Positions 9,221 to 17,545 of a stretch of DNA of 64,000 nt are shown here, piece after piece (the first letter of the stretch is position 1; every line of letters starts with the position of its first letter). The stretch lies in NCBI GenBank assembly GCA_022709755.1, contig JAKLIF010000001.1, positions 124,001-188,000 on the forward strand, read 5' to 3'. Below the pieces are notes generated by a model. The model saw only the letters and a program-made list of their open reading frames with translations. It made no database searches and was not told where the DNA came from. The DNA comes from Elusimicrobiota bacterium (GTDB taxonomy: Bacteria; Elusimicrobiota; Elusimicrobia; FEN-1173; JAKLIF01). Both the position numbers and the translations under genes were made by a program.

Positions 9221-9904
9221 CTAGGAGGAAGGACGATCGCTCTCCTTTTTCTTCGGCTTGAACTCAAAAGTGAATCCGTGCAATTCCAGCGTGGGGTTCC
9301 AGGGGCCGTAGGATGTCGCGCGAACCCTTCTTTGTATCTCCTCCGGACTCATCTCGGGCGTGATGCGGCTGATCTCATCGAGCTGGGTCCTTGTGAACGG
9401 TTTCCTCGTCCACTCTTCTTTGGATTCCGGGAGCTTCTTCCCCCGCAGGATCAAATCCATGATCTCGCGAAACAGCGCGTATTGGCAATCATACGTCTTC
9501 GATAGAAGGGAGGCGACGTCGTCGGACGGATGGACCGGGAATCGCTTGACCGAGATGATCGGGCCGGTGTCGACACGCGCCGCCATGTGATGACACGTCA
9601 CGCCGTATTCTTTCGCCCCGTCGTAGAGAGCGAAGTTGTTGCATCCGATCCCCGGATATTCCGGGGGGGCCGGATGGAAATTGATCGCGGCGATCTTCGC
9701 GTTCTTCAGGAGTTTTTCGGGCACGATCCATCGGGACAGGTAACTGATGATGTAATCGCCCTCCCAACGTCCGGCCCCGGCCGGGAGAGGATCTCCCCAC
9801 GCCCCCAGATGCGCGGACACGTCCTCGACATGCGCCCGACAGAACTTCAACGCTTTTTCGGAATTCGGATCGCCCTTCTTCCCTAAAAAAAGCAACCGGC
9901 CCAT
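9221..9904 (-). CDS. Formyltransferase-family protein, probable amino-sugar N-formyltransferase
   Basis: Protein of 227 aa with a formyl-THF-dependent transferase core. The catalytic triad is visible as N75 and H77 in INFHPAP and D112 in VDTGPI. It is shorter than methionyl-tRNA formyltransferase and lacks that enzyme's C-terminal domain, as is common in sugar N-formyltransferases. It sits between the nucleotidyltransferase ptmE and the synthase legI, where the acyl group on the 4-amino group would be added. No LegH-like acetyltransferase is visible in the window, so it may N-formylate the LegC product. The acceptor is inferred. Confidence 0.8.
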   Translation of the reverse strand: MGRLLFLGKKGDPNSEKALKFCRAHVEDVSAHLGAWGDPLPAGAGRWEGDYIISYLSRWIVPEKLLKNAKIAAINFHPAPPEYPGIGCNNFALYDGAKEYGVTCHHMAARVDTGPIISVKRFPVHPSDDVASLLSKTYDCQYALFREIMDLILRGKKLPESKEEWTRKPFTRTQLDEISRITPEMSPEEIQRRVRATSYGPWNPTLELHGFTFEFKPKKKESDRPSS

Positions 9905-9925
9905 CGGAGACCCCCCACCTCGCCG

Positions 9926-10987
9926 CTAGAACCGCAGGCTCATGGCCTTCAGTTCTTCCAACTGGCCCATGTCCATCCAGGACTTCTCGGAGATCGGGTA
10001 GACGCCGATCTTCTGTCCCTTTTTCAGACAGACGTCGATCAATTCCGTGAAATGGAACTTGCGGTCCGGCGGGATCAGCCGAAGGACCTCCGGCTCCAAC
10101 ACGTAGACTCCCGTGTTGACCAGAAAATCGTATTCCGGTTTTTCGTCGATATTCTTCAAGTCACCCCGCGCGTCGAGCCGGCAGACGCCATAGGGGATGG
10201 TGTAATGTTTCATGGACCCGACCAGTGTGATCCCGTTGGAATGGTTCCGATGGAACTGGACGATGTCCGCAAAATCGGCCTCGATGAGGATGTCGCAGTT
10301 GCTGACCCAGAACGTGCTCTTGATCTTCGTCTTCAGGAGACCCAGACTACCCGCCGTCCCCAACGGCTTCGACTCCTCCACATAACGCAGGTTCACCTTG
10401 CTCCTCTGGCCGCTGTCGTGGAAATAGGCCTTGATGAGGTGGGACTTATAATTGATCGTCAGGAAGAATTCGTTGCAGTCGTATTCGCCGAACCGGTCGA
10501 TGATCCGTTCGATGATGGGTTTTCCGCCGACGGGCACCAGCGGCTTCGGCAGCACATGGGTGAACGGGGCCAGCCGGTTCCCTTCTCCGCCCGCCATGAT
10601 GACCACGGGCATCCCCAGCGGCTTTTTGGGGGATCCTTTCTTCTTCTCGAAGAGGTCCTTCAACCAGATCGCCGACACGACGCGCCTCTTCGCGTCGACC
10701 ACGGGGAGACAATCGATGGATCTGGACAGCATCAGTTCCCGCGCTTCCGCCAGGGAGAACCCCTCCCGGAGCACCGTCGGATCCCGGTGCATGACCTTCG
10801 AGATCGGCTCATTGAGCGTCCCACCTTTGAGGATCCACCGACGGATATCGCCGTCCGTGACGACCCCGGTGATGGACCCCTCCCGGTCGACCACGAACAG
10901 GATCCGCCCCCCGCCCGCCTCCATCTTATCGAGCGTCTGGCGGGCGTTCAGGGTTGATTGGACCACGATCTTTTTTATTTTCTCCAT
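9926..10987 (-). CDS. ptmE: CBS-domain sugar-1-phosphate nucleotidyltransferase (PtmE-like)
   Basis: Protein of 353 aa. Two CBS motifs occupy about residues 1-115, followed by a nucleotidyltransferase domain that opens with MAGGEGNRL (131-139) and continues with PKPLVPVGGKPI. This order, a CBS pair and then the transferase, is that of PtmE, the GlcN-1-P guanylyltransferase that commits Campylobacter legionaminate synthesis to GDP-sugars. It is the best single piece of evidence that this operon uses the GDP rather than the UDP route. The spacing of 12 nt to legC and 21 nt to the formyltransferase gene suggests co-transcription. Confidence 0.88.
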   Translation of the reverse strand: MEKIKKIVVQSTLNARQTLDKMEAGGGRILFVVDREGSITGVVTDGDIRRWILKGGTLNEPISKVMHRDPTVLREGFSLAEARELMLSRSIDCLPVVDAKRRVVSAIWLKDLFEKKKGSPKKPLGMPVVIMAGGEGNRLAPFTHVLPKPLVPVGGKPIIERIIDRFGEYDCNEFFLTINYKSHLIKAYFHDSGQRSKVNLRYVEESKPLGTAGSLGLLKTKIKSTFWVSNCDILIEADFADIVQFHRNHSNGITLVGSMKHYTIPYGVCRLDARGDLKNIDEKPEYDFLVNTGVYVLEPEVLRLIPPDRKFHFTELIDVCLKKGQKIGVYPISEKSWMDMGQLEELKAMSLRF

Positions 10988-10999
10988 GGCATCGCTCCG

Positions 11000-12106
11000 T
11001 TAAAGGACGTTTTTCATCTCCCGGCACACGCGTCGGATCTGTTCCGGGGTGTTCAGGGTGGACGACGGCAGGCACAAGGCGTGCCGGTAGATCTCGCCGG
11101 CGTTTCCGAACGTCTGCGTCTTGAACCGCCGGTAGCATGGAAACTCCGTGAGGGGCATGAAAACGCGACGCGATGGGATCCCCCTCTTCTTGAGCGCCTT
11201 CTGGATCCGCGCGGCCCCGCCGGGTTCCGATATCTTCACGCACGTCAGCCACCGGGAACTCACCGCTCCCGGCGACACTTCCTGCAGGGAGATCCCGGAA
11301 AGCCCCCCGAGTTCCTCCCGATAGATGGAATGAAAGGTCCTCTTGATCTTCAAGAACCCCGCCAGCCGACGGAACTGGGCCAATCCCAAGGCCGACTCGA
11401 TGTTCGTCATCCGATAGTTGAAACCCACCTCCGGGTGATAATACCCGCGAGACTCGTCACGGGCCTGATTGACCAGAAAACGGATGTGTTCGATCCTCCG
11501 GGGATCCTTCCCGACGACCATCCCGCCGCCGCCGGTCGTGATGATCTTGTTGCCGTTGAAACTGAAACAGCCGAAATCGCCGAACGTGCCCGTCAACCGT
11601 CCACGGTCAGTGGCCCCCAGGCTCTCGGTGGCGTCCTCGATCACGGCCACGCCGCGCCGGCGAGCGATCCCCATCAACCCGCGCATGTCGCAGGGATTCC
11701 CGTAGAGGTGGACGGGGAGGATCGCCTTGGTCCGTTTCGTCACGGCCTTCTCGGCCTGCCGGACGTCGATGTTCCACGTGTCCGGAGAGACGTCCACGAA
11801 AACAGGTTTGGCTCCCAATTGGAGGACGGGGTTCACCGAGGCGATGAACGTCAAGACCGGCACGATCACCTCGTCTCCCGGGCCGACCCCCAGTTCGTAG
11901 AGGGCCATGAAGAGCGCCGCCGTCCCGCTCTGGGTCGACACCGCCTGTTTGACGCCGCAATAACGCGCGAACTGCCGTTCGAATTGGCCGACGAAAGGGC
12001 CGAGGGTGGACACGAACCCCTCCTCGATGGCCCGCGAGAGGTATTCCTTCTCGAGGGCCCCCACGTTCGGAGCGTCCAACAGGATGGGCCGGGTCTTCTT
12101 AGACAT
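11000..12106 (-). CDS. legC: PLP-dependent sugar aminotransferase, DegT/DnrJ/EryC1 family (LegC-like)
   Basis: Protein of 368 aa. It shows an S-G-T-A-A phosphate-binding turn near 60-64, EDATESLGA and the Schiff-base lysine K187 in SFNGNK. In the legionaminate route LegC transfers an amino group to C4 of the 4-keto-6-deoxy product of LegB. The gene overlaps the dehydratase stop by 8 bp, so the two are translationally linked and probably consecutive enzymes. WecE- or PseC-like alternatives exist in the same family; the neighbouring legB, ptmE and legI genes favour LegC. Confidence 0.9.
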   Translation of the reverse strand: MSKKTRPILLDAPNVGALEKEYLSRAIEEGFVSTLGPFVGQFERQFARYCGVKQAVSTQSGTAALFMALYELGVGPGDEVIVPVLTFIASVNPVLQLGAKPVFVDVSPDTWNIDVRQAEKAVTKRTKAILPVHLYGNPCDMRGLMGIARRRGVAVIEDATESLGATDRGRLTGTFGDFGCFSFNGNKIITTGGGGMVVGKDPRRIEHIRFLVNQARDESRGYYHPEVGFNYRMTNIESALGLAQFRRLAGFLKIKRTFHSIYREELGGLSGISLQEVSPGAVSSRWLTCVKISEPGGAARIQKALKKRGIPSRRVFMPLTEFPCYRRFKTQTFGNAGEIYRHALCLPSSTLNTPEQIRRVCREMKNVL

Positions 12107-13082
12107 TGTAGACGCCCGGTTTATACCGTGCGCGGTTCCCCTTCTTCTTGAACCAGGAGACCGTTTCCTTCAAACCCCGGTCCAGCGAATAGCGGGGCTG
12201 CCAGCGGGTCAGCGTCCGGATGTTCCGGTTGGACCCCAACAAACGTTCGACCTCGCTTTTAACGGGCCGGAGGCGCCGGTCGTCGCAACGGAGGCGAGCC
12301 CGGCTTCCCGTCAGCCGAAGTATCTTCCCGGCAAGGTCGCCGACGGATATCTCCGTCTGGGTCGCGATGTTGATCACCCGGCCCAATGTCTTTTCCGACT
12401 TCAAAATCTCGGCGAACCCGGCCACGGTGTCTTTCACATAGACGAAATCGCGGGTCGGCGACAGGGATCCCAACCGGATCTCCTTGAACCCGGAGAGGGC
12501 CTGGGTGATGACGGTGGGGATGACCGCCCGGGCCGACTGCCGGGGCCCGTAGGTGTTGAACGGCCGCACGATGGTCACCGGAAGCCCGAAACTGCGCCAG
12601 AAACTCAGCGCCAACTGGTCCGCCGCGATCTTGGTGGCGGCATAGGGGGATTGGGCCTGCAGGGGATGTTCCTCGTCGATCGGCACAGACCGGGCCGTCC
12701 CGTACACCTCGCTGGTCGACGTGATCAACACCCGTTTCGTCTTCAGTTCACGACACGCATTGAGGATGTTCAGGGTCCCCTTGACGTTCGTATCGACGTA
12801 ACTGTCGGGGGAATGGTATGAGAACGGGATGGCAATGAGCGCGGCCAGGTGCATGACCGCGTCGCACCCCTCCACCGCTTTCCGGACCCCGTTCGGATCG
12901 CGGACATCGCCCGCAACGACCTCCATCCGCTGTCGCAGTTTGGGATCGGCGGCTTCCAACCACCCCTCGCTGTTGAACGAGTTATAGAACACGAACGACC
13001 GCACCGAATATCCCAACCCCAACAGATGTTCCGTCAGATGACTCCCGATGAACCCGTCCGCGCCCGTCACAAGGATCTTCAT
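12099..13082 (-). CDS. legB: NDP-sugar 4,6-dehydratase, extended SDR (LegB-like)
   Basis: An extended short-chain dehydrogenase of 327 aa. The cofactor turn is GADGFIGS (7-14), and the active site shows TSTSEVYG plus Y147 and K151 in YAATK, the pattern of dTDP/GDP-sugar 4,6-dehydratases. LegB removes water from GDP-GlcNAc to give the 4-keto-6-deoxy sugar for LegC. It is the first enzyme gene of the operon, 22 nt after the regulator, with an AAGGGAA ribosome site. Function is assigned from family plus gene order; UDP-sugar use cannot be excluded. Confidence 0.9.
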   Translation of the reverse strand: MKILVTGADGFIGSHLTEHLLGLGYSVRSFVFYNSFNSEGWLEAADPKLRQRMEVVAGDVRDPNGVRKAVEGCDAVMHLAALIAIPFSYHSPDSYVDTNVKGTLNILNACRELKTKRVLITSTSEVYGTARSVPIDEEHPLQAQSPYAATKIAADQLALSFWRSFGLPVTIVRPFNTYGPRQSARAVIPTVITQALSGFKEIRLGSLSPTRDFVYVKDTVAGFAEILKSEKTLGRVINIATQTEISVGDLAGKILRLTGSRARLRCDDRRLRPVKSEVERLLGSNRNIRTLTRWQPRYSLDRGLKETVSWFKKKGNRARYKPGVYNV

Positions 13083-13104
13083 GGCAGTTCCCTTTCCGAT
13101 CCGC

Positions 13105-13578
13105 TCATCCGCCGAAGAAACCGGCGATCTTGGGAAGCATCTTCATGACGCGCCGGGCGTTCTCCGCGAGCGATTTCAATTCTTCCAGCTGTTTCCGTAT
13201 CTTGGGGTCGGTCGACCCCTTCGATTGCTCCAAAAAACGGTCCAACTCCCGCTCCACCCATTCGAGTCTCTTGGAAAAACCGTCTTCCACCCTCCTCATG
13301 GCGACCTCTTTGATGTTCCGGTTGGCCTCGTAGTGGTCGCGCCGGCTCCCACTGACCGACACGGGGCGGACAGCCCCCCATTCCTCCAATATCCTCAGAT
13401 TGATGCTGGCGTTCCCTTTGCTCATCATGAGCTGGGTCGCGATCTCATCCAGTGAGATCGGATCGGGACTGGTATAGAGAAGCCCGTAAATCTGGCCGAT
13501 GGATTTATTGAAACTCAAGCTCTCGGCCACCTGCCCGGCGAACCTCGCGAAATCGTTCTCAATGGATGGTTTGGTCAT
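13105..13578 (-). CDS. GbsR/MarR-like winged-helix transcriptional regulator
   Basis: Protein of 157 aa. A winged-helix domain covers about residues 20-85 (LSLDEIATQLMMSKGNASINLR-like recognition segment) and is followed by charged helices that probably dimerise. The layout is that of GbsR/ArsR-like MarR relatives found in front of bacterial glycan and osmolyte operons. Its own promoter contains an 8-8-8 inverted repeat overlapping the -10 and start site, so it very likely represses itself and with it the whole legionaminate operon. No effector-binding site can be recognised. Start ATG is the only sensible one. Confidence 0.85.
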   Translation of the reverse strand: MTKPSIENDFARFAGQVAESLSFNKSIGQIYGLLYTSPDPISLDEIATQLMMSKGNASINLRILEEWGAVRPVSVSGSRRDHYEANRNIKEVAMRRVEDGFSKRLEWVERELDRFLEQSKGSTDPKIRKQLEELKSLAENARRVMKMLPKIAGFFGG

Positions 13579-13590
13579 GGTATGTTTTAG

Positions 13591-13642
13591 AACGTTTAAA
13601 ACATTCTAAACGTTTTATACACCCTAAAACGGTTTTTGTCAA
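13591..13642 (-). promoter_or_regulatory. Strong promoter with overlapping inverted-repeat operator
   Basis: On the minus strand TTGACA (13642-13637), a 17-nt spacer and TATAAA (13619-13614) form a near-consensus sigma-70 promoter. A perfect inverted repeat, AACGTTTA (13591-13598) and TAAACGTT (13607-13614), starts in the -10 box and covers the expected transcription start. A second pairing, TTTAGAA/TTCTAAA, overlaps it. Binding here would block RNA polymerase, so the regulator encoded 13 nt downstream is the obvious candidate. Confidence 0.8.
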
Positions 13643-13757
13643 GGGTTTTTTGATCTGATCGGCGGGATATTCGATTCGAGTTGATTTATCAACATGAATA
13701 TATTGGAATAAAACCCACTTAAGAAGGATGCGGGGACATCCACCACTCAAATATACC

Positions 13758-15311
13758 CTAGGTCTTCGGCTCCAATTGGAACAGTTTCACGTAATCGCGA
13801 GGCCCCAAGTTGAACACTCTGACATTCTTCTCCCGGAGGTTCTTTTGCGCCTCGAATTTTTCAAACCAGACGATCTCCTCTTGAGGGGCGAAATCGTCTT
13901 CATAGGCATAGACATACCAATTATTCCGATTTTCCATCGCCTCTTCATAGAAACGTCTTCGGTTCTTCCCCCGACTGTCCCAATAACTCCGGGGACAGAT
14001 CCGATGCCGGGTCACCACCGCCAGGGACAGGCTTTCGGGTAGAGTCACCGTGATCGGTGAATGGATCCCCCGGCACAGCATGAACTCGGCCGGCTCTTCA
14101 CTCGTGTGATGGCGGATATCCCCCCAATTGATCCCTTTCTCGATCTGCCGGCCGTGTTCGAACCAGGCGAGTCCCAACAGGAGAACAATCACCCAACTCC
14201 TTTTGAACATGGAATCCATCGCCACAGCCACGCACATCAACAGCAAGGGTAGTATCACCAGAAAAGTCTCCTCGCTGATATGGACGGGCGTATAGACACC
14301 GACAGTATGGATGACCACGATCAGGAACCACGTCAGACAAACCTGCCGGCGAACGGGTTCATCCTTTTTCTTGAAAAACCACCACAACAGGACCCCAAAC
14401 GGCAATAACATTAAGATTCCCAATATGACCGGCGGCGTCTCCCACCCCAACATAAACCGTCCGACGACTTGGATCCGATAAGACAAATAATCCCAGGCGG
14501 AATGAGGGATCATCTCCTGGGGGACGTGGAGCCGGCTCATCGAATGGCGGGCCCCCCAAGCGGCCATCGTCTCCTTGATCTCGGCCCCCCCCGACAGATA
14601 ATTGATGATCGCGACGGGCGACAGAAAAAATCCCGCAAGGTAACACAAAAAATGTTTCCAAGCGCCCAAAAACTTATGCCGGGCCAACACGACGATCCAA
14701 AAGATTCCATAACCCAGACATTGCCAAAGCAGGTGCATCTTGGTATACATCCCCACGCCCACCATGAACCCCCACAGGATGGCCGTCAACACGCTGGGGG
14801 TTTGGACCCAACGGACAAAGAGCAAAACCGACAGGACCACGCACAGATGCAACTGCGGAACCTCTCCGACGAAACCATGAAGACCCCAATAGTACAAGCC
14901 GCTGTGAAAAAGGATCAGGAAGAGGGCGATCAACCCGCTCCGGACTCCCGCCAGCCGTCGGACCGCGACGGCGGCCAAGACCGCCGCCAGGATGAGATAA
15001 AAAATCTCCCCGAACCGTATGACGTGGGTGTGGACTCCTCCCAGCCACAATATCGGGAACATCAGATACTCCATGACGCTCCCGACGTGTTCCATCCTCC
15101 AGATCGGGATAAAGAAGCCCCCGGCCTCGATGACGCGGCCGATCACGTAATGGGGATGGCCGAACAGGTTCGCGAGGGCGACCATCACGCTCCAGTCCTC
15201 CTCCCTGAGCAACGGCGTCGAATCGATGGACCAGAAATACACGCAGAAGGCGCCCCCCGCCAACAGCAGGACCCCGTGATAGAACTTCAGATGTTTCCGC
15301 AGGAATTCCAT
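13758..15311 (-). CDS. GT39-like integral membrane glycosyltransferase
   Basis: Protein of 517 aa with about ten hydrophobic segments in the first ~400 residues and a soluble C-terminal ~130 residues. The first loop after TM1 carries an acidic REEDW cluster, the position of the catalytic acidic residues in PMT/ArnT-type (GT-C fold) enzymes. It is probably a polyprenyl-phosphate-sugar-dependent glycosyltransferase acting on the periplasmic face. It is the last gene of the carbamoyltransferase group, 9 nt after DUF5989. The 179 bp between it and the regulator hold the promoter described above and no clear terminator. Exact family is uncertain. Confidence 0.65.
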   Translation of the reverse strand: MEFLRKHLKFYHGVLLLAGGAFCVYFWSIDSTPLLREEDWSVMVALANLFGHPHYVIGRVIEAGGFFIPIWRMEHVGSVMEYLMFPILWLGGVHTHVIRFGEIFYLILAAVLAAVAVRRLAGVRSGLIALFLILFHSGLYYWGLHGFVGEVPQLHLCVVLSVLLFVRWVQTPSVLTAILWGFMVGVGMYTKMHLLWQCLGYGIFWIVVLARHKFLGAWKHFLCYLAGFFLSPVAIINYLSGGAEIKETMAAWGARHSMSRLHVPQEMIPHSAWDYLSYRIQVVGRFMLGWETPPVILGILMLLPFGVLLWWFFKKKDEPVRRQVCLTWFLIVVIHTVGVYTPVHISEETFLVILPLLLMCVAVAMDSMFKRSWVIVLLLGLAWFEHGRQIEKGINWGDIRHHTSEEPAEFMLCRGIHSPITVTLPESLSLAVVTRHRICPRSYWDSRGKNRRRFYEEAMENRNNWYVYAYEDDFAPQEEIVWFEKFEAQKNLREKNVRVFNLGPRDYVKLFQLEPKT

Positions 15312-15320
15312 GCGATCCCC

Positions 15321-15488
15321 TCAGAATATCGCGTAGAAGAACGGCAGCAGCACCGGCGTCTCGATGAAGACCGCGATCAGGATCAGTAGCAGGACGACGA
15401 GGATCACGGGGACCAATATCCAGAATTTCTTCTCGATGACGAACGCGGACAACTCCTTGACCACATCCCACTTCTCCCGCAAATTCAT
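15321..15488 (-). CDS. DUF5989-family membrane microprotein
   Basis: A 55-aa protein with an N-terminal cytoplasmic helix (MNLREKWDVVKELSAF), one strongly hydrophobic segment (about 25-43) and a short tail ending in PFFYAIF. This layout is that of DUF5989 proteins, which are regularly found next to NodU-type carbamoyltransferases and SxtJ-like proteins, as here. The start ATG overlaps the carbamoyltransferase stop by 4 bp (ATGA). It may be a membrane anchor or assembly factor for the complex; no function is established. Confidence 0.8.
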   Translation of the reverse strand: MNLREKWDVVKELSAFVIEKKFWILVPVILVVLLLILIAVFIETPVLLPFFYAIF

Positions 15489-17191
15489 TCCGGCCCTCCC
15501 GGCGCCCGGCTCAACAGGCAGTTTTCCATCGCCAGATAATCCATCTCGGTGTTCATGAAACACAGGAAAGCGTCCAACGGCGAACAAACGATGGGTTCTC
15601 CTTTGTCATTGAACGACGTGTTGATCAGCAGCGGGATCCCGGACGCCTCGTGGAACGCCTGGATCAGCGCGTGGAAATCGGGGGACTCGCTCCGGCTCAC
15701 GGTCTGCAAGCGGGCCAGACCGTCCACATGGCAGGCGGCCGGGATACGGTCCCTCATCTCCGGCCTCACGGGCGCGGCCAACAACATGTAAGGGCTCGGC
15801 GCGGACGTCTCGAAATAATCGGAAGCGCGCTCCGACAACACGGCCGGGGCGAACGGACGGAACGGTTCCCTGTGTTTGACTTTGCGGTTCAAGATATCCC
15901 TCGTCTCCGGATTCGCCGGATTGGCCAGGATGCTCCTGGCGCCCAGCGACCGCGGACCGAATTCCATCCGCCCATGAAAGTAACCGACGATCTTGTTCTC
16001 ATGGATCTTCCGGGCCACATCATGATACAGTTTTTTTCTGTCGTCGTAACGCCGGTAGGGGATCCTCCTCTCCCGGAGGAAACCCTCCACCTCGGCATCG
16101 GAATACGCGGGTCCCCAGAAAGCGTCGGTCATCGCCACGCGAGGCCCCTCCGGCCGAAGCACCCTCTCCGTCCACAGAGCGCCGCCCAAAGCCCCCCCGT
16201 CGTCCCCGGAGGCCGGCTGGATGAAGATGTTCTGAAAATCCGTGTTCGTCAGGATCCGATGGTTCGCCACGCAATTCAGCGCGACCCCACCGGCCAGGCA
16301 GAGGGACCTCATCCCGGTCTCCTTCTGCCATTGACGCGCGATGTCGATCAGGACCTCTTCCACGGTTTTCTGCAACGTGGCCGCCAGATTCTTGTCTCGC
16401 GCCGTCAACGGGGCGCCCGGCTCCCGCGCGGGCCCGAACATCCCCGAAAAAAGCGGGCTCGTCATGACCAGATCGCTGTGATATGAGAAGTAATCCATGT
16501 TCAACCGGAAACTACCGTCGCTCTTCCGTGTGATGATCTTCCGGAATTCCTCCTCATAGGCCGGTTCTCCATAGGCGGCCAACGCCATAACTTTGCCTTC
16601 GCCGTTGTTCACCTCGAACCCCAGATGCGCGGTGACGGCGCTGTAGAGCAGACCCAGGGAATGAGGGAAACGCAGTTCCTTCTTGAGGGAAAGTTTGGGT
16701 CCGATCCCCGTCCCGCAACTCAGGGTGGTCCACTCCCCGGTGCCGTCCGTCGTGATGACCGCGGCCTCCTCGAACGGCGAGGTGAAATAGGCGGAAGCCG
16801 CATGGGCGAGATGGTGGTCCGCGAAACAGATTCTGCCTCGGTATCCCAGCTCCTGACGGATCTTCTGCGGAATGAACAATTTGTATTTGAGCCATAGGGG
16901 CAGGAACTGGCGGAAACTCCTGTAAGAACGCGGATAGCTCGAGATGTAGGTCCGCAATATCCGTTCAAACTTCTGGAACGGCTTCTCATAAAAAACGACG
17001 GCCTCCACGTCGTTGATCCGCAAACCGGCCTGCTTCAGACAGAATTCCACGGCATGGTGCGGAAACTCGATGGTGTGTTTGACCCGGTTGAACCGTTCCT
17101 CGGCGGCCGCGGCCACGACCCGCCCGCCCGAGACCAGGCAGGCGGCAGAATCATGATACATGTAGGACAACCCCAGGATCATCAGGCGCAC
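15485..17191 (-). CDS. NodU/CmcH-family O-carbamoyltransferase
   Basis: Protein of 568 aa with both domains of the family. The N-terminal Kae1-like domain has LGLSYMYHDSAA and the metal-binding HHLAH, followed by ITTDGTGEW. The C-terminal domain has YFHGRMEFGPRSLGARSIL and KHREPFRPFAPAVL. These enzymes carbamoylate hydroxyl groups of sugars or antibiotics using carbamoyl phosphate and ATP. It sits between SxtJ-like and DUF5989 genes, a recurrent set linked to surface polysaccharides and natural products. Acceptor unknown; a surface glycan is likely from context. Confidence 0.92.
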   Translation of the reverse strand: MRLMILGLSYMYHDSAACLVSGGRVVAAAAEERFNRVKHTIEFPHHAVEFCLKQAGLRINDVEAVVFYEKPFQKFERILRTYISSYPRSYRSFRQFLPLWLKYKLFIPQKIRQELGYRGRICFADHHLAHAASAYFTSPFEEAAVITTDGTGEWTTLSCGTGIGPKLSLKKELRFPHSLGLLYSAVTAHLGFEVNNGEGKVMALAAYGEPAYEEEFRKIITRKSDGSFRLNMDYFSYHSDLVMTSPLFSGMFGPAREPGAPLTARDKNLAATLQKTVEEVLIDIARQWQKETGMRSLCLAGGVALNCVANHRILTNTDFQNIFIQPASGDDGGALGGALWTERVLRPEGPRVAMTDAFWGPAYSDAEVEGFLRERRIPYRRYDDRKKLYHDVARKIHENKIVGYFHGRMEFGPRSLGARSILANPANPETRDILNRKVKHREPFRPFAPAVLSERASDYFETSAPSPYMLLAAPVRPEMRDRIPAACHVDGLARLQTVSRSESPDFHALIQAFHEASGIPLLINTSFNDKGEPIVCSPLDAFLCFMNTEMDYLAMENCLLSRAPGGPE

Positions 17192-17206
17192 CCCATCTTC
17201 ACTGGA

Positions 17207-17545
17207 TCAATATTGTCGTTCAAGGTCGTTCACCGTCTCGCTGGAGGTTTCCTTCTTGCGCCAAAAGGTCCCCGTGTCTTTCGAGCGCATCCCGAGGGGG
17301 TCCTCCTTCATCAGCCGCGACAACAAACAAGAAACCCCCACCCCGATAAAATACGCGAAGAAGATCAGCACGGAATTCACGGTGTTTTGGACCTTGTGCC
17401 CGACGATCCGAAGGCTCTTATAGAGCGGATTGCACAGCACGGAGACCAGGATGATAAGCACTTCCCTCAGGCGGAGCGGCAACAGCAGCGCCCCGTGGAT
17501 GAGCAGGGAAAGGGCCGCCGATCTCAATCGTTTACCGGGGGACAT
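17207..17545 (-). CDS. SxtJ-like small membrane protein
   Basis: Protein of 112 aa with two hydrophobic stretches (about 11-45 and 58-80) and a charged C-terminal tail. Size, topology and location directly upstream of a NodU-type carbamoyltransferase and DUF5989 match the SxtJ family, named from the saxitoxin cluster, whose function is unknown. The ATG at 17545 lies 14 bp inside the end of the PP-loop gene; longer in-frame readings would run entirely over that gene. The call rests on context more than on motifs. Confidence 0.65.
   Translation of the reverse strand: MSPGKRLRSAALSLLIHGALLLPLRLREVLIILVSVLCNPLYKSLRIVGHKVQNTVNSVLIFFAYFIGVGVSCLLSRLMKEDPLGMRSKDTGTFWRKKETSSETVNDLERQY

Noticed and set aside
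12006-12821. Long plus-strand open frames opposite the nonulosonate operon
   Set aside because: They lie antisense to well-recognised genes, have skewed Arg/Pro/Gly composition caused by high GC, and no family features.
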